A stretch of DNA of 64,000 nucleotides. It comes from Saccharospirillum sp965652395. Its GTDB lineage: Bacteria > Pseudomonadota > Gammaproteobacteria > Pseudomonadales > Natronospirillaceae. The notes under the pieces were generated by a model. It had not been told where the DNA came from and did not search any database. It saw only the letters and a list, made by a program, of their open reading frames with translations. The position numbers and the translations under genes are program-made. Shown here piece by piece: positions 1 to 8,310 of the stretch. Within the stretch, counting starts at the first letter, position 1. Every line of letters starts with the position of its first letter. The stretch covers positions 62,001 through 126,000 of the forward strand of contig CBFGUW010000001.1 in NCBI GenBank assembly GCA_965652395.1. Reading direction: 5' to 3'.

Positions 1-991
1 AGGGCAGGGTGAACACCGTCATCACCATACCTTTGATACCCGGTGCGATTTCGAAACGATCCCGGCTGGTGGCAAGGTGTTGCAACAATTCCCGATAAAA
101 CTGTGTTTTACCCTGTTTATGCAAGCCTATGGAAGAATAGAGTTCGGCGCGGGTTTTCGACGGCATTAACCGCAATAGAAAGTTAACGATGGCCAAAGGG
201 CTGCCCGTATTCACGAAAAAGTAAGCCCGGGCAAAGCCGAATACAATCGCCATGGCATTGCTGTCAATCAGCAGGGTATCCGCGTAGAGGGAGCCTTCCT
301 CGGTATTCAGAATGGGCACGATAAAGGGCAAAGCCTCACCATCCATGTTCAAGCGGCCAATCAGGTAGCAGGCTTTGTTGCGGAAAAAAGGCGTGGTAAT
401 CAGGTCGATGCTGTAACGCCGGGCATTTTTGGCCAGCTCGGGCGCTTGTTGCGCAAAGCGATGCATCAGGTGGCGCACGTCTCTGTGCGCATTTTCCAAA
501 GGCAGACCCAGCTTCATATCCTGCAGCATTGTCAGGATCACCGCTTCAAGGTCGCCATCGACCCAGTAACGCCGGATCAGAGTCTCATCGGTTTCGTAGT
601 GCCGCCACAAAGCATCGGATTCGACAAAAATATGTTCGTTGTCGAAATAGCGGCGGTGAAACAACCGGCAGAAAACGGAGTTGTAAAACGTCTCGGCGAG
701 GTCGGGCTGGGCATGCTTTTCCAGACGCTTGGTATAGGCCTGCTTGACCGTTTGCCAACCATCGGGCTTTAACGACTCGAAACATTGCTTGAGCGTGGCT
801 ATGCAGCGCTCGACCTGATCATCATAAAGGTCGACCCGCTCGCGATGAATGTCTTGCAGATAGCGCCATTCGGCGTTGAGAAACCCCTGGTGAGCCAGTT
901 GGGAATAATGCCTGAATTTCTGATAGTGCTGGTTGAAGCCTTCAAGGATAAGATCGGCCAATTGATTGGCATGGGTGTCAGTCGTAGACAT
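1..991 (-). CDS. aceK: Isocitrate dehydrogenase kinase/phosphatase, 5' part only
   Basis: AceK phosphorylates and dephosphorylates isocitrate dehydrogenase and so sets the split between the TCA cycle and the glyoxylate bypass. The gene is read leftwards from ATG at 991 and runs off the window edge, so about 330 N-terminal residues are visible. Blocks typical of the family are readable: NQLADLILEGFNQHY near the start, ETFYNSVFCRLF, FFRNKACYLIGRLN and IVFGFARAYFFVN. The visible part ends in APGIKGMVMTVFTL, the beginning of the ATP-binding region, so the kinase core lies outside the window. The start overlaps the end of the upstream minus-strand gene by 14 bases, which suggests co-transcription. 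Identification is by remembered similarity to the enterobacterial protein. Confidence 0.93.
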   Translation of the reverse strand, partial: MSTTDTHANQLADLILEGFNQHYQKFRHYSQLAHQGFLNAEWRYLQDIHRERVDLYDDQVERCIATLKQCFESLKPDGWQTVKQAYTKRLEKHAQPDLAETFYNSVFCRLFHRRYFDNEHIFVESDALWRHYETDETLIRRYWVDGDLEAVILTMLQDMKLGLPLENAHRDVRHLMHRFAQQAPELAKNARRYSIDLITTPFFRNKACYLIGRLNMDGEALPFIVPILNTEEGSLYADTLLIDSNAMAIVFGFARAYFFVNTGSPLAIVNFLLRLMPSKTRAELYSSIGLHKQGKTQFYRELLQHLATSRDRFEIAPGIKGMVMTVFTLP

Positions 992-1766
992 TCTTTTTCT
1001 TCCAGCTCTCCTGGTCTTCAATCAGGTTTTCCATCTCTTCCGCCAGCTTCTCGGCCTGACCGGAGGACAATTCTTCACGGTAGTGACGCCATTCCTCCAC
1101 GGTTTTGTTCAATTGGTTACGCAGTTGAATCTCCTCCTGCTTGAACTGCCCCGCATGGCGCGACACACCAATGGTGTCGATGGCCTTCTGAATAGCGATT
1201 CGCGCCTCTTTGTAATGTTTGGTACTGAGCGCGTTTTGAGCCCTGTACCTGAAATAATCCAACGCGGTCTCCACCAATTTCAACTCGACCTGCATGAGGA
1301 TTTTCTCCGCATTGGTTTTATCCAGGCGACCCGCTTCAAACGTCTGGCGAACATAACTATGAAGGGATTTGAGTGTTTGCCGGTGCAGGCTGGCTTCCTC
1401 AGAGGTAATGCGCACCGAAGGGTCCGGCCGGGGAGGGTGCTTGCGCATCTGAGCCCGCTCGGCTTCGAGCTGTTGATAGTCACTTTCGAAATATTTTTTC
1501 TGGTCGGGGCTCAGTTCCATCTGAGCTTTCAGGTTATGCAATAAAGCCTGATAGATGAAATCTCTCAATTCGGGTGACAAATAGGACGGCGGCAGATTTC
1601 TCAGAACATTGTTCAGTTTACGGTACTGAGTATTCAGCCGCTGGAGTTTTTCCCGGGTAATGGCCAGATTGCGTTGGCGATTCTGCATGATCAGCATTCC
1701 AACGATCATGACGCCGATAATGCCCATCGCGAGGATTGCAAAAAGTGTGGTGTTCGATACGCCCAT
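978..1766 (-). CDS. Membrane-anchored coiled-coil protein upstream of aceK
   Basis: A 262-residue protein of unknown function. Residues 7-27 form one hydrophobic segment (TLFAILAMGIIGVMIVGMLI), followed by a long charged, helix-rich region with few prolines (QNRQRNLAITREKLQRLN and onwards), so a single-pass anchor with a cytoplasmic coiled coil is likely. It is rich in Arg, Lys, Glu and Gln. The stop codon lies 14 bases inside aceK, so the two genes are probably translated from one mRNA and may act together. I do not recognise a named domain. Confidence 0.8.
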   Translation of the reverse strand: MGVSNTTLFAILAMGIIGVMIVGMLIMQNRQRNLAITREKLQRLNTQYRKLNNVLRNLPPSYLSPELRDFIYQALLHNLKAQMELSPDQKKYFESDYQQLEAERAQMRKHPPRPDPSVRITSEEASLHRQTLKSLHSYVRQTFEAGRLDKTNAEKILMQVELKLVETALDYFRYRAQNALSTKHYKEARIAIQKAIDTIGVSRHAGQFKQEEIQLRNQLNKTVEEWRHYREELSSGQAEKLAEEMENLIEDQESWKKKNVYD

Positions 1767-1873
1767 GAACGGTCTCGTCTACTGGTCGAACCCCGCAGGG
1801 TCAGGGTGCTGGTGTTTTAGTAACCAAGCAGCATCAGTGTAATCCAAAAAAACGCATAAAAACAAAGATTTGC

Positions 1874-1902
1874 TTGACAGTTTTCATCCGCATCCTTAAA
1901 GT
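1874..1902 (+). promoter_or_regulatory. Promoter of tRNA-Glu
   Basis: A perfect -35 hexamer TTGACA (1874-1879) lies 17 bases before TAAAGT (1897-1902), with a GC-rich stretch right after it as is usual for stable-RNA promoters. Transcription would begin about ten bases before the tRNA gene. Confidence 0.6.
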
Positions 1903-1920
1903 TGCCGCCTCTTTCGGCAG

Positions 1921-1996
1921 GTCCCGTTCGTCTAGTGGCCTAGGACACCGCCCTTTCACGGCGGTAACAGGGGTTCGAGTCCCCTACGGGACGCCA
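1921..1996 (+). tRNA. tRNA-Glu (anticodon TTC)
   Basis: The 76-nt gene folds as a cloverleaf. The acceptor strands GTCCCGT and ACGGGAC pair perfectly, the anticodon stem-loop reads CCGCC CTTTCAC GGCGG with anticodon TTC, and the T arm contains GGTTCGAGTCC. CCA is encoded. It stands alone between the aceK side and the sugar kinase gene. Confidence 0.97.
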
Positions 1997-2024
1997 TCCT
2001 CCTGCTTCGATCACTACAGTCTAG

Positions 2025-2132
2025 TCAATCCTCTTCATCTTTCCTTTTTTGTCGTGGCAGCAGGCTGCGTATCAGATCCCCACACATCACCAATACGACA
2101 AGCCCGACCGCGCCAATCAGCAATATTTCCAC
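2025..2132 (-). CDS. Possible 35-aa single-pass membrane peptide
   Basis: A short minus-strand frame opens with GTG at 2132, about ten bases after a purine-rich AGAGG. It encodes MEILLIGAVGLVVLVMCGD followed by a basic and then acidic tail (RQKRKDEED). One hydrophobic helix at residues 3-18 and a positively charged tail fit a small inner-membrane protein with the tail inside. The layout is plausible for a real gene, but at this length a chance frame cannot be excluded. I do not recognise a family. It is convergent with tRNA-Glu, ending 29 bases from it. Confidence 0.4.
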   Translation of the reverse strand: MEILLIGAVGLVVLVMCGDLIRSLLPRQKRKDEED

Positions 2133-2281
2133 CTGAAAACCTACCTCTGTCTCGTGTTGAGTGGGCCATACTCGGCTAGGAAGCTGACTGAGGGCAAGCC
2201 CTGCAAATCGACACTCCAGGCGGAAGCTGCCAGAATATCTTTTTTATTAGCTTGAGTTTCGACGTTAGCGGGCAAAGAAGA

Positions 2282-2395
2282 GCGCCGGATGCCTGGTAGG
2301 CCCGTCAAGGGTGGTCCGCAGCATGGATGCTGCGGTCCAGGCCCCATGGATGGGTTCACGCCGACCCTTGACTGGCCTACCAGGTAGCCGGTGCG
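2282..2395. repeat. 114-bp palindromic intergenic element, copy 1
   Basis: The outer arms pair across the whole element: CCTGGTAGGCC and GTCAAGGGT on the left with ACCCTTGAC and GGCCTACCAGG on the right. Between them lie two smaller hairpins, CCGCAGCA/TGCTGCGG and CCCAT/ATGGG. A second copy of the same length lies at 26117-26230 and differs mainly at positions that preserve pairing. It occupies most of the 326-base gap before the sugar kinase gene. No ORF or transposase accompanies it, so it is a structured, non-autonomous repeat. Confidence 0.85.
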
Positions 2396-2458
2396 GACTC
2401 ATGGCACAATACCTCGCAAACGCTGAAACCTGAGTAGGACCGACGACGAGGATTATTG

Positions 2459-3391
2459 ATGAAGCCAATTTACGCCTTTGGAGAGTTGCTGATTGATGCA
2501 TTGCAGCAGGGTGGCACCGTCGAAGACGGCCTGACCATCCCCGGGGCACGCTTTTATCCGGGCGGCGCCCCGGCCAACGCCGCCGTAGCAGCCGCCAAAC
2601 TGGGAGCCCCGACCTATTTCATAGGCCAGGTCGGGCGGGATACCTTCGGTGCATACCTGAAGAAAGCGCTGAATCATTTCGGAGTCGACACCCGCTATCT
2701 ACGGTCAACCAACGCCCCCACACCCATGGCGATTGTATCCTTGGATGACAGCGGCGAACGCACCTTCCAGTTCTATCGTAACGGCACCGCCGACGTCATG
2801 CTCCAGGCCCACAAACTGCCCCACCCGCAGGAATTCAAACCCGGCGTCCTGCACGTATGCTCCAATACCCTGACCGAAGAAAATATCCGAAATGTGCACC
2901 TCGGTTTCGTCGACCGCTGCATTGCCGCAGGAAACCTGATCAGCTTCGACGTCAACCTGCGCCGGAACCTCTGGCCAGATCAGACCAACTTCCATGAACC
3001 CATCAAAGCCATGCTGACCCGGGCGGATGTGATCAAAGTCAGCCGAGAAGAATTGTCTCAGTTGTGGGAAGTGGACGCTGAGGAAGCACTCACTAATCTC
3101 GCCTTCGCACACCGTGCACGGGTGATCTATATCACCGATGGCGCCAAACCCGTCGTCATGCTCACCCCGGAAGGCCGTCGTGAAGTGGAAGCCCCCAAAG
3201 TAAAAGTGGTGGATACCACTGCCGCCGGGGACGCTTTTTCAGGTGCCGTATTGGCGAGCCTGAGCCGAACCGAAGAAGGCGAGCCGGACTGGTATGCCGC
3301 CCTGGAACTTGGGGTTCGTTGCGGTGCGCTGGCCGTAAGCCGCGCAGGTGCCTTCCCCTCGTTGCCAACCTCAGCGGATTTGGCGAAATAG
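2459..3391 (+). CDS. PfkB-family sugar kinase, probably fructokinase
   Basis: A 310-residue ribokinase-fold enzyme that would phosphorylate a sugar with ATP in the cytoplasm. The N-terminal substrate signature GGAPANAAVAAAKLG is at about residues 34-48. The C-terminal PfkB signature appears as DTTAAGDAF at about residues 251-259, with Ala in the place usually held by Gly before the anion-hole Gly; the catalytic Asp is kept. The N-terminus (PIYAFGELLIDAL) and overall pattern are closest to bacterial fructokinases, but substrate assignment is inference. I use ATG 2459 rather than the TTG one codon earlier because of the GACGAGG ribosome site. It stands alone. Confidence 0.85.
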   Translation: MKPIYAFGELLIDALQQGGTVEDGLTIPGARFYPGGAPANAAVAAAKLGAPTYFIGQVGRDTFGAYLKKALNHFGVDTRYLRSTNAPTPMAIVSLDDSGERTFQFYRNGTADVMLQAHKLPHPQEFKPGVLHVCSNTLTEENIRNVHLGFVDRCIAAGNLISFDVNLRRNLWPDQTNFHEPIKAMLTRADVIKVSREELSQLWEVDAEEALTNLAFAHRARVIYITDGAKPVVMLTPEGRREVEAPKVKVVDTTAAGDAFSGAVLASLSRTEEGEPDWYAALELGVRCGALAVSRAGAFPSLPTSADLAK

Positions 3392-3520
3392 GCCGCAATT
3401 GCCCCTGGTATTGACCAAAAAGAGAGCTGAAGCTGCGTTTCATTGACCTTGGTTCACAAATCTTTTCGTCGCCGGGTGCTAAAAAAGCCCTCGTTGAATT
3501 GACACAATGATCGACTGTGC

Positions 3521-3548
3521 GGGAGTGTAGCTGTGAAAAAGCACTCCC
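3521..3548 (+). other. Hairpin in the leader of the DUF3581 gene
   Basis: GGGAGTG (3521-3527) pairs with CACTCCC (3542-3548) about 30 bases ahead of the chosen start. There is no T-run, so it is not a terminator. It may affect mRNA stability. A TTGACA hexamer lies just upstream at 3500-3505 without a convincing -10. Confidence 0.35.
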
Positions 3549-3578
3549 AGAGTTCTACATTCCAAACAGGTGGCGCTT

Positions 3579-4298
3579 GTGTTTCTTGACCCCTTTCATG
3601 CCCGTCAGGATGGTCACATCCTGATCAGTGCGGAACAAGCCAGCTCTTTTGCAAAAGATATTGCCGGTGATTTCAACCCGATCCACAACCCGGATGCACG
3701 GCGCTTCTGTGTCCCCGGCGATTTGCTCTTTGCCCTGGTGCTGAATCGCTATGGGCTCAGTGAAAAGATGTCGGTCCGTTTTTCCGGCATGGTCGGAGCG
3801 AATGTGCCGCTGGTGTTCCCCGAGGTGGATGAAGGCGTGATTGATATTGTCGACACGTCCGGTAAAGCCTATCTGCACTTGGAGCACAGTGGCAAAACCA
3901 GCCAGGATGCGGAACTGATTGAGTGCCTGACGCGCAACTACGTTGCCTTTTCCGGCCACAACTTCCCGTTCATCATGGTGCCGTTGCTTGAGAAGCACCA
4001 GGTCATGTTCAATCCGAAACGGCCGATGGTGATATACGAAAGCATGGCGTTCGAATTGGAAAGCCTCGATATCCGCCAGCCGAGTCTGGAATTGGCCGAT
4101 ACCACCTTGGACGTGAACGGCAAGCGTGGCGACGCGCTGTTCCAGTTCAATATCGTGGCCGACGGCCAAGTGGTTGGCACCGGTACCAAAAAACTGATTG
4201 TCAGCGGCTTGCAGCCCTACGATCCCGAGTTGATGGCCGGTATGGTGGAAGAATTCGACCAGTTGAAACAGGCTCATCAGGCTCGGAAATCAGCCTGA
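3579..4298 (+). CDS. DUF3581 family protein
   Basis: A 239-residue soluble protein that matches the DUF3581 family common in Pseudomonas relatives. The family hallmarks FAKDIAGDFNPIHNPDA and FCVPGDLLFALVLNRYG are present, as is TRNYVAFSGHNFPFI. The GDFNPIH motif resembles the active-site loop of MaoC-like hot-dog dehydratases, so an acyl-thioester ligand is possible; that is inference. The open frame begins at 3570, but I choose GTG 3579 because AGGTGG sits five bases before it and relatives begin MFL. It ends before a good terminator hairpin. Confidence 0.85.
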   Translation: MFLDPFHARQDGHILISAEQASSFAKDIAGDFNPIHNPDARRFCVPGDLLFALVLNRYGLSEKMSVRFSGMVGANVPLVFPEVDEGVIDIVDTSGKAYLHLEHSGKTSQDAELIECLTRNYVAFSGHNFPFIMVPLLEKHQVMFNPKRPMVIYESMAFELESLDIRQPSLELADTTLDVNGKRGDALFQFNIVADGQVVGTGTKKLIVSGLQPYDPELMAGMVEEFDQLKQAHQARKSA

Positions 4299-4307
4299 AC
4301 CAATCCG

Positions 4308-4340
4308 GCGGGCCTCTCAGGCCCGCTTGTTGTCTCTTTC
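4308..4340 (+). terminator. Terminator after the DUF3581 gene
   Basis: GCGGGCC (4308-4314) and GGCCCGC (4320-4326) form a 7-bp GC-rich stem with a 5-base loop, followed by a T-rich tract with interruptions. Confidence 0.7.
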
Positions 4341-4346
4341 CCTCCT

Positions 4347-4413
4347 CGCACCAATATGTTCCAGCCGTAGTCCAAAAAAGTAATTCTTGCTAAAAATGCA
4401 CCAATACGGTGCG
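4347..4413 (+). promoter_or_regulatory. Two NtrC-like enhancer sites
   Basis: The NtrC consensus is TGCACCA-N3-TGGTGCA. Site A, 4397-4413, reads TGCACCAATACGGTGCG, with a perfect GCACC/GGTGC inverted core. Site B, 4347-4363, reads CGCACCAATATGTTCCA, with a full left half and a weaker right half. Their centres are 50 bases apart, close to five helical turns, so bound dimers would lie on roughly the same face. They precede a sigma-54 type promoter. The assignment rests on consensus matching only. Confidence 0.6.
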
Positions 4414-4441
4414 TTTTGTCTCCCCAAATCCTTTCAAAGCC

Positions 4442-4457
4442 TGGCCGGGATCTTGCT
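4442..4457 (+). promoter_or_regulatory. Sigma-54 promoter of the glucosylglycerate operon
   Basis: TGGCCGGGATCTTGCT matches the consensus TGGCACG-N4-TTGCW, with the invariant GG and GC dinucleotides at the required spacing. Transcription would start near 4468, leaving a leader of about 28 bases with AAAGGAGG before ATG 4496. Together with the upstream NtrC-like sites this implies nitrogen control. Confidence 0.6.
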
Positions 4458-4495
4458 CTATCCTGATTTGCCGGAATCTTTAAAGGAGGCTTTCC

Positions 4496-5290
4496 ATGTC
4501 TCAAGCCTGGGCGGTTTTGACCGACCTCGACGGCACCCTGCTGGACCACGATACCTACGACTGGCAGGACGCGGAGCCCGCGCTCAAGCGCCTGCGGCAG
4601 TTGGATATTCCCGTTGTCGCCGTGACCAGTAAAACCCGAGCCGAGCTGGATGCTTTGCAGCGCGCCATTCCCTATCTGACAGGATTGTTTGGTTGCGAAA
4701 ACGGCGGACTGATCGTTGATAGAAGGCATCAGACGGAACAGATCGACCTATTGGGGTTGCCGATAGCCGAGCTGATTGAACGTTTCGAGCGAATTCGCCA
4801 AACAAGTGGGGCCGCCGGGCTCGGCTTCCACGAGGTGTCTGACCGGCAGGTGGCGGAATGGACGGGGCTTTCAGTGCAGCAGGCCGGTTGGGCGCGCCAG
4901 CGTGAGGCGTCTCTGCCGGTTTACTGGCCGGATGACAAGCCTGGCCGGGAACGCTTTATAGCCGCCGCGCAAGAGGAAGGCTTGCATGTGCTGATGGGCG
5001 GGCGGTTTCTGCACTTGGCGGGAGAAGCCGACAAGGGCACGGCGCTTGAACGCATTAGCTCCCTCCTGGCCCCCGGAGGCGACCTCAACGTGATGGCATT
5101 GGGCGATGGCGGGAACGACGATGCGATGCTCGCCAAAGCCGATTGGGCGGTTCGCATCCCCTCCAAACATGGCCAGCAGAGGCCCGAGGTGGTTGCCCAT
5201 GCTGTAAGTGCTTCCAACCCCGGCCCACTGGGCTGGAATGACGCAGTTAACCAATGGTTGTCGAACGTGCTACCACAGGAGGCACACTGA
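4496..5290 (+). CDS. Glucosyl/mannosyl-3-phosphoglycerate phosphatase (HAD-IIB)
   Basis: A 264-residue HAD phosphatase of the mannosyl-3-phosphoglycerate phosphatase type. Motif I is LTDLDGTLLD (residues 8-17, both nucleophile-region Asps present). Motif II is in VAVTSKT and motif IV in ALGDGGNDDAML. Because the next gene is a glucosyl-3-phosphoglycerate synthase, this enzyme most likely removes the phosphate from glucosyl-3-phosphoglycerate to give the osmolyte glucosylglycerate. The ribosome site AAAGGAGG is strong. The stop codon overlaps the next start by one base (TGATG), so translation is coupled. The operon appears to be driven from the sigma-54 type promoter at 4442-4457. Confidence 0.88.
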   Translation: MSQAWAVLTDLDGTLLDHDTYDWQDAEPALKRLRQLDIPVVAVTSKTRAELDALQRAIPYLTGLFGCENGGLIVDRRHQTEQIDLLGLPIAELIERFERIRQTSGAAGLGFHEVSDRQVAEWTGLSVQQAGWARQREASLPVYWPDDKPGRERFIAAAQEEGLHVLMGGRFLHLAGEADKGTALERISSLLAPGGDLNVMALGDGGNDDAMLAKADWAVRIPSKHGQQRPEVVAHAVSASNPGPLGWNDAVNQWLSNVLPQEAH

Positions 5291-6510
5291 TGAGCGATTT
5301 TTTTCAAAACGGCCTGATCGCCAATTTACATAACCTGATTGAGCGGCCAGTGGAATCCCTGGAGAAGGAGTTGATCGGCTTCTCCCACCACAACCCCATG
5401 GCCCTGGTGTTGCCGTCCCTGTATTCGGAATTGGAGCAACCGGCGTTGGAAACCATCGTTCAGGAGCTGGTTCAGGTGCCTTATCTGAACGATATTGTGG
5501 TAGGGCTCGACCGGGCCAACCGGGATCAGTTCAAGCACGCCCAGCAATACTTCGGGCGCCTGCCGCAGAATGTGCGCATTCTCTGGAATGACGGGCCGCG
5601 CCTGCAGGCCATAGACCGGCTGCTTGCCAGTAAAGGCCTGGCGCCCACTGAGTTGGGTAAGGGGCGGAATGTTTGGTACTGCTACGGCTATATTCTGGCT
5701 TCCAACCGGGCCAAGGCGGTGGCGATGCACGATTGCGACATCAAAACCTACGATCGTTCGTTGTTGGCCAGGTTGATCTACCCGGTGGCGAACCCGGCGT
5801 TTCGTTATCAGTTCTGCAAAGGCTATTACTCGCGTATTGCGGACAACAAAATGAACGGGCGGGTCTGTCGATTGCTGGTGTCCCCTTTATTACGTGCCTT
5901 GAAAATGGTGAAGGGTGACAATGAATTTCTGGAGTATATGAACTCTTTCCGTTACGCACTGTCAGGTGAATTCAGCCTGCGCACCGAGGTGCTGCGGAAC
6001 CTGCGCATTCCCAGCGATTGGGGCCTGGAAGTGGGTGTTTTGGCCGAATTGCATCGTAATTACAGCCCGCGCAGCCTGTGCCAGGTGAATGTGGCCAGTG
6101 TTTATGACCATAAACATCAGCCCCTGAGCCCGGAGGATGCCCGCAAAGGCCTGTCGAAAATGTCCACGGACATCAGCAAGGCCATCTTCCGAAAACTGGC
6201 GACCCAGGGGCTGGTATTCACCGAGGAACACTTCCGCACCATCAAAGCCACATACTTTCGGGTGGCGCTGGACTACATCGAAACCTATTACAACGATGCC
6301 GTTTTCAATGGCCTGACTCTGGATCGCCACGCCGAAGAGGAGGCCGTCGAGCTGTTTGCCCGCAATGTGATGACCGCCGGTCAGGAGTTCCTGGAAAACC
6401 CCATGGCCACGCCCTTCATGCCGAGTTGGAGCCGCGTGCAGTCGGCCATACCGGACATCCTGGAACAGATTTTCGACGCCGTTGAGCTGGATAACCAGGA
6501 GGACCACTAG
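5290..6510 (+). CDS. gpgS: Glucosyl-3-phosphoglycerate synthase (GT81)
   Basis: A 406-residue GT-A glycosyltransferase that transfers glucose from a nucleotide sugar to 3-phosphoglycerate. The nucleotide-sugar region begins with PMALVLPSLYSEL near residue 37. The metal-binding acidic motif is HDCDIKTYD. DWGLEVGVLAEL and VYDHKHQPLSP are typical later blocks. It begins at ATG 5290 within the stop codon of the phosphatase, behind CAGGAGG; the longer open frame starting at 5254 is not needed. The product accumulates as a nitrogen-free compatible solute, which fits the nitrogen-type promoter upstream. Confidence 0.92.
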   Translation: MSDFFQNGLIANLHNLIERPVESLEKELIGFSHHNPMALVLPSLYSELEQPALETIVQELVQVPYLNDIVVGLDRANRDQFKHAQQYFGRLPQNVRILWNDGPRLQAIDRLLASKGLAPTELGKGRNVWYCYGYILASNRAKAVAMHDCDIKTYDRSLLARLIYPVANPAFRYQFCKGYYSRIADNKMNGRVCRLLVSPLLRALKMVKGDNEFLEYMNSFRYALSGEFSLRTEVLRNLRIPSDWGLEVGVLAELHRNYSPRSLCQVNVASVYDHKHQPLSPEDARKGLSKMSTDISKAIFRKLATQGLVFTEEHFRTIKATYFRVALDYIETYYNDAVFNGLTLDRHAEEEAVELFARNVMTAGQEFLENPMATPFMPSWSRVQSAIPDILEQIFDAVELDNQEDH

Positions 6511-6633
6511 CCGTTGAGACTGGTAAAGGTCACGGCAGTTGTGCTCGGGCGGCAAGGTAAAAAAGGGTAGAATGGTTGACGATCTATGCCTAAGCCATAG
6601 ACCTGACTAGACATAAAAAGAAAAGGAAACACC

Positions 6634-7662
6634 ATGACTACCCCTACCATTCAAACGCTCGGCGAGTTCATCATCGCCAATCAGAAAGACTATCCCGAGG
6701 CGAGCGGTCAGCTGTCCGCTCTGTTTTCCGCGATCAAGCTGGCCGCCAAGGTCATTCACCGAGAGATCAACAAGGCGGGACTGGTGAACATTGCCGGTCT
6801 GTCCGGCGATAAAAACATCCAGGGCGAGCAGCAAATGAAGCTGGATGTGCTGGCCAACGATACCTTCAAAGCTGCACTGGCGGCGCGTGGTGTGGTGTGT
6901 GGCATCGCCTCCGAGGAAGAAGACCATTATGTGATGCTGGACGATGGCCTGAACCAGAACAGCAAATACATCGTGATGATGGACCCTGTCGATGGGTCCT
7001 CGAACATCGATGTCAATGTCTCCGTTGGCACCATCTTCTCGGTATATCGTCGGCGTTCCCCGGTGGGCACCCATGTCACCGACGAGGACTTTTTCCAGCC
7101 GGGAACCGAACAGGTCGCGGCCGGTTACGTGATTTACGGCTCCTCGACCATGCTGGTTTATACCACAGGTAATGGCGTCAATGGCTTCACCTATGACCCG
7201 ACGCTGGGTGTGTTTTGTTTGTCACACCCCAATATGACCACGCCGGAAGTCGGGCTGATTTACTCGATTAACGAAGGCAACTACGTTCACTTTCCCGGGG
7301 GCGTTAAAAAGTACATCAAATATTGTCAGGTGGAGGATGATGCTTCCAACCGGCCCTATACCTCGCGCTATATCGGTTCTTTGGTGTCCGATATTCACCG
7401 AAATCTGATCTACGGCGGCATCTACCTCTACCCCTCTTCCTCGCGTTACCCCAAGGGCAAGCTCCGATTGTTGTATGAATGCAACCCCATCGCCTTTTTG
7501 GTGGAGCAGGCGGGCGGTCGGGCCATATGTCGCGAAGGCCAGCGGGTATTGGAGCTTACACCGACCTCTCTACACCAAAGGGTACCGTTTTTCGCAGGGT
7601 CCAAAGCCATGGTCGACGATCTGGAAGGCTTCCTGTTCAAGTACTCCAGCGACCCTGATTGA
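6634..7662 (+). CDS. fbp: Fructose-1,6-bisphosphatase class I
   Basis: A 342-residue gluconeogenic phosphatase. The metal and substrate motifs are intact: SEEEDH, MDPVDGSSNIDVNVSVGTIF, KYCQVED, YTSRYIGSLVSD and the sugar-phosphate loop YPSSSRYPKGKLRLLYECNP. AAAAGGAAA precedes the ATG. It follows gpgS by 123 bases on the same strand. Fructose-6-phosphate made here can feed hexose-phosphate and nucleotide-sugar pools, and the substrate 3-phosphoglycerate sits on the same route, so shared physiology with gpgS is reasonable though its own promoter is possible. Confidence 0.97.
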   Translation: MTTPTIQTLGEFIIANQKDYPEASGQLSALFSAIKLAAKVIHREINKAGLVNIAGLSGDKNIQGEQQMKLDVLANDTFKAALAARGVVCGIASEEEDHYVMLDDGLNQNSKYIVMMDPVDGSSNIDVNVSVGTIFSVYRRRSPVGTHVTDEDFFQPGTEQVAAGYVIYGSSTMLVYTTGNGVNGFTYDPTLGVFCLSHPNMTTPEVGLIYSINEGNYVHFPGGVKKYIKYCQVEDDASNRPYTSRYIGSLVSDIHRNLIYGGIYLYPSSSRYPKGKLRLLYECNPIAFLVEQAGGRAICREGQRVLELTPTSLHQRVPFFAGSKAMVDDLEGFLFKYSSDPD

Positions 7663-7670
7663 TACAGCTT

Positions 7671-7697
7671 GGACCATCCCGATTCAAGGGGTGGTCC
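7671..7697 (+). terminator. Hairpin after fbp
   Basis: GGACCATCCC (7671-7680) pairs with GGGGTGGTCC (7688-7697), ten pairs with one wobble and a seven-base loop. The T-tract is poor, so termination is uncertain. Confidence 0.45.
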
Positions 7698-7943
7698 TGC
7701 ATGTTCATGGGCTCGTCCCTTCATCATGACCCCTTGATGAAAAGCTACAAAAAATTACATTTATAACTGATTGATTTGCAACGACCATTGAAAACAACGC
7801 CAAAGCGGCCCTGAAAACGGGATGCAATTTGGTGGGGCTTGCTTATAATCCGCCGCCCTTTTATGGAGTCTGGTGCTGTACTTTTTCGGCTGTTTTCGCC
7901 AGATCCAATGCAACATTGTTACATCAGTGAGGTTGTTGTTTTT

Positions 7944-8276
7944 ATGCAAGATCAGGTCAGTTACAGTCATCAACAGGGCCATCTCTGCCTGGCATCGAGC
8001 TTGATTCTGAACGAACGTCCGTTACCCATCCGTTTCTTTTATAAAGAGGAAGCGCAGCATGCCAATGACACCGGCTTTCGCTTTTACAGTGGGTTCGAGA
8101 CGGATGATTTTCTGCAGGAGGAAGACGCCGCCTGTGTGGCACCGTTGGATTGTATGGAACGCTTGGACCCGAGCATTATTGATCTGGTGAAACGGTCTGA
8201 AGTGGGTAGCGTATGGGAGCGTTTGCCCAACAGTAACGATTGGGTGCCGGTCTATGATTACGAAATTCCCGACTGA
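7944..8276 (+). CDS. DUF2185 family protein
   Basis: A small acidic cytoplasmic protein, about 110 residues from ATG 7944. The pattern LCLASSLILNERPLPIRFFY, then NDTGFRFYSGFETDDFL and a late aspartate-rich segment, matches DUF2185, a domain related to immunity-type proteins of unknown biochemical role. The frame is open from 7839. However, TATAAT at 7844-7849 looks like a promoter -10, so the start must lie further right. 7944 is my best guess although its ribosome site (GTGAGG, 14 bases away) is weak. It is followed by a strong terminator. Confidence 0.72.
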   Translation: MQDQVSYSHQQGHLCLASSLILNERPLPIRFFYKEEAQHANDTGFRFYSGFETDDFLQEEDAACVAPLDCMERLDPSIIDLVKRSEVGSVWERLPNSNDWVPVYDYEIPD

Positions 8277-8310
8277 CTCGTTCAGTGGCTGAAGTTTGCT
8301 CATTGAGATA

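Noticed and set aside
2403..2420. TGGCAC followed by CGC as a sigma-54 promoter before the sugar kinase
   Set aside because: The GG to GC spacing is one base too long, and sigma-54 promoters do not tolerate that.
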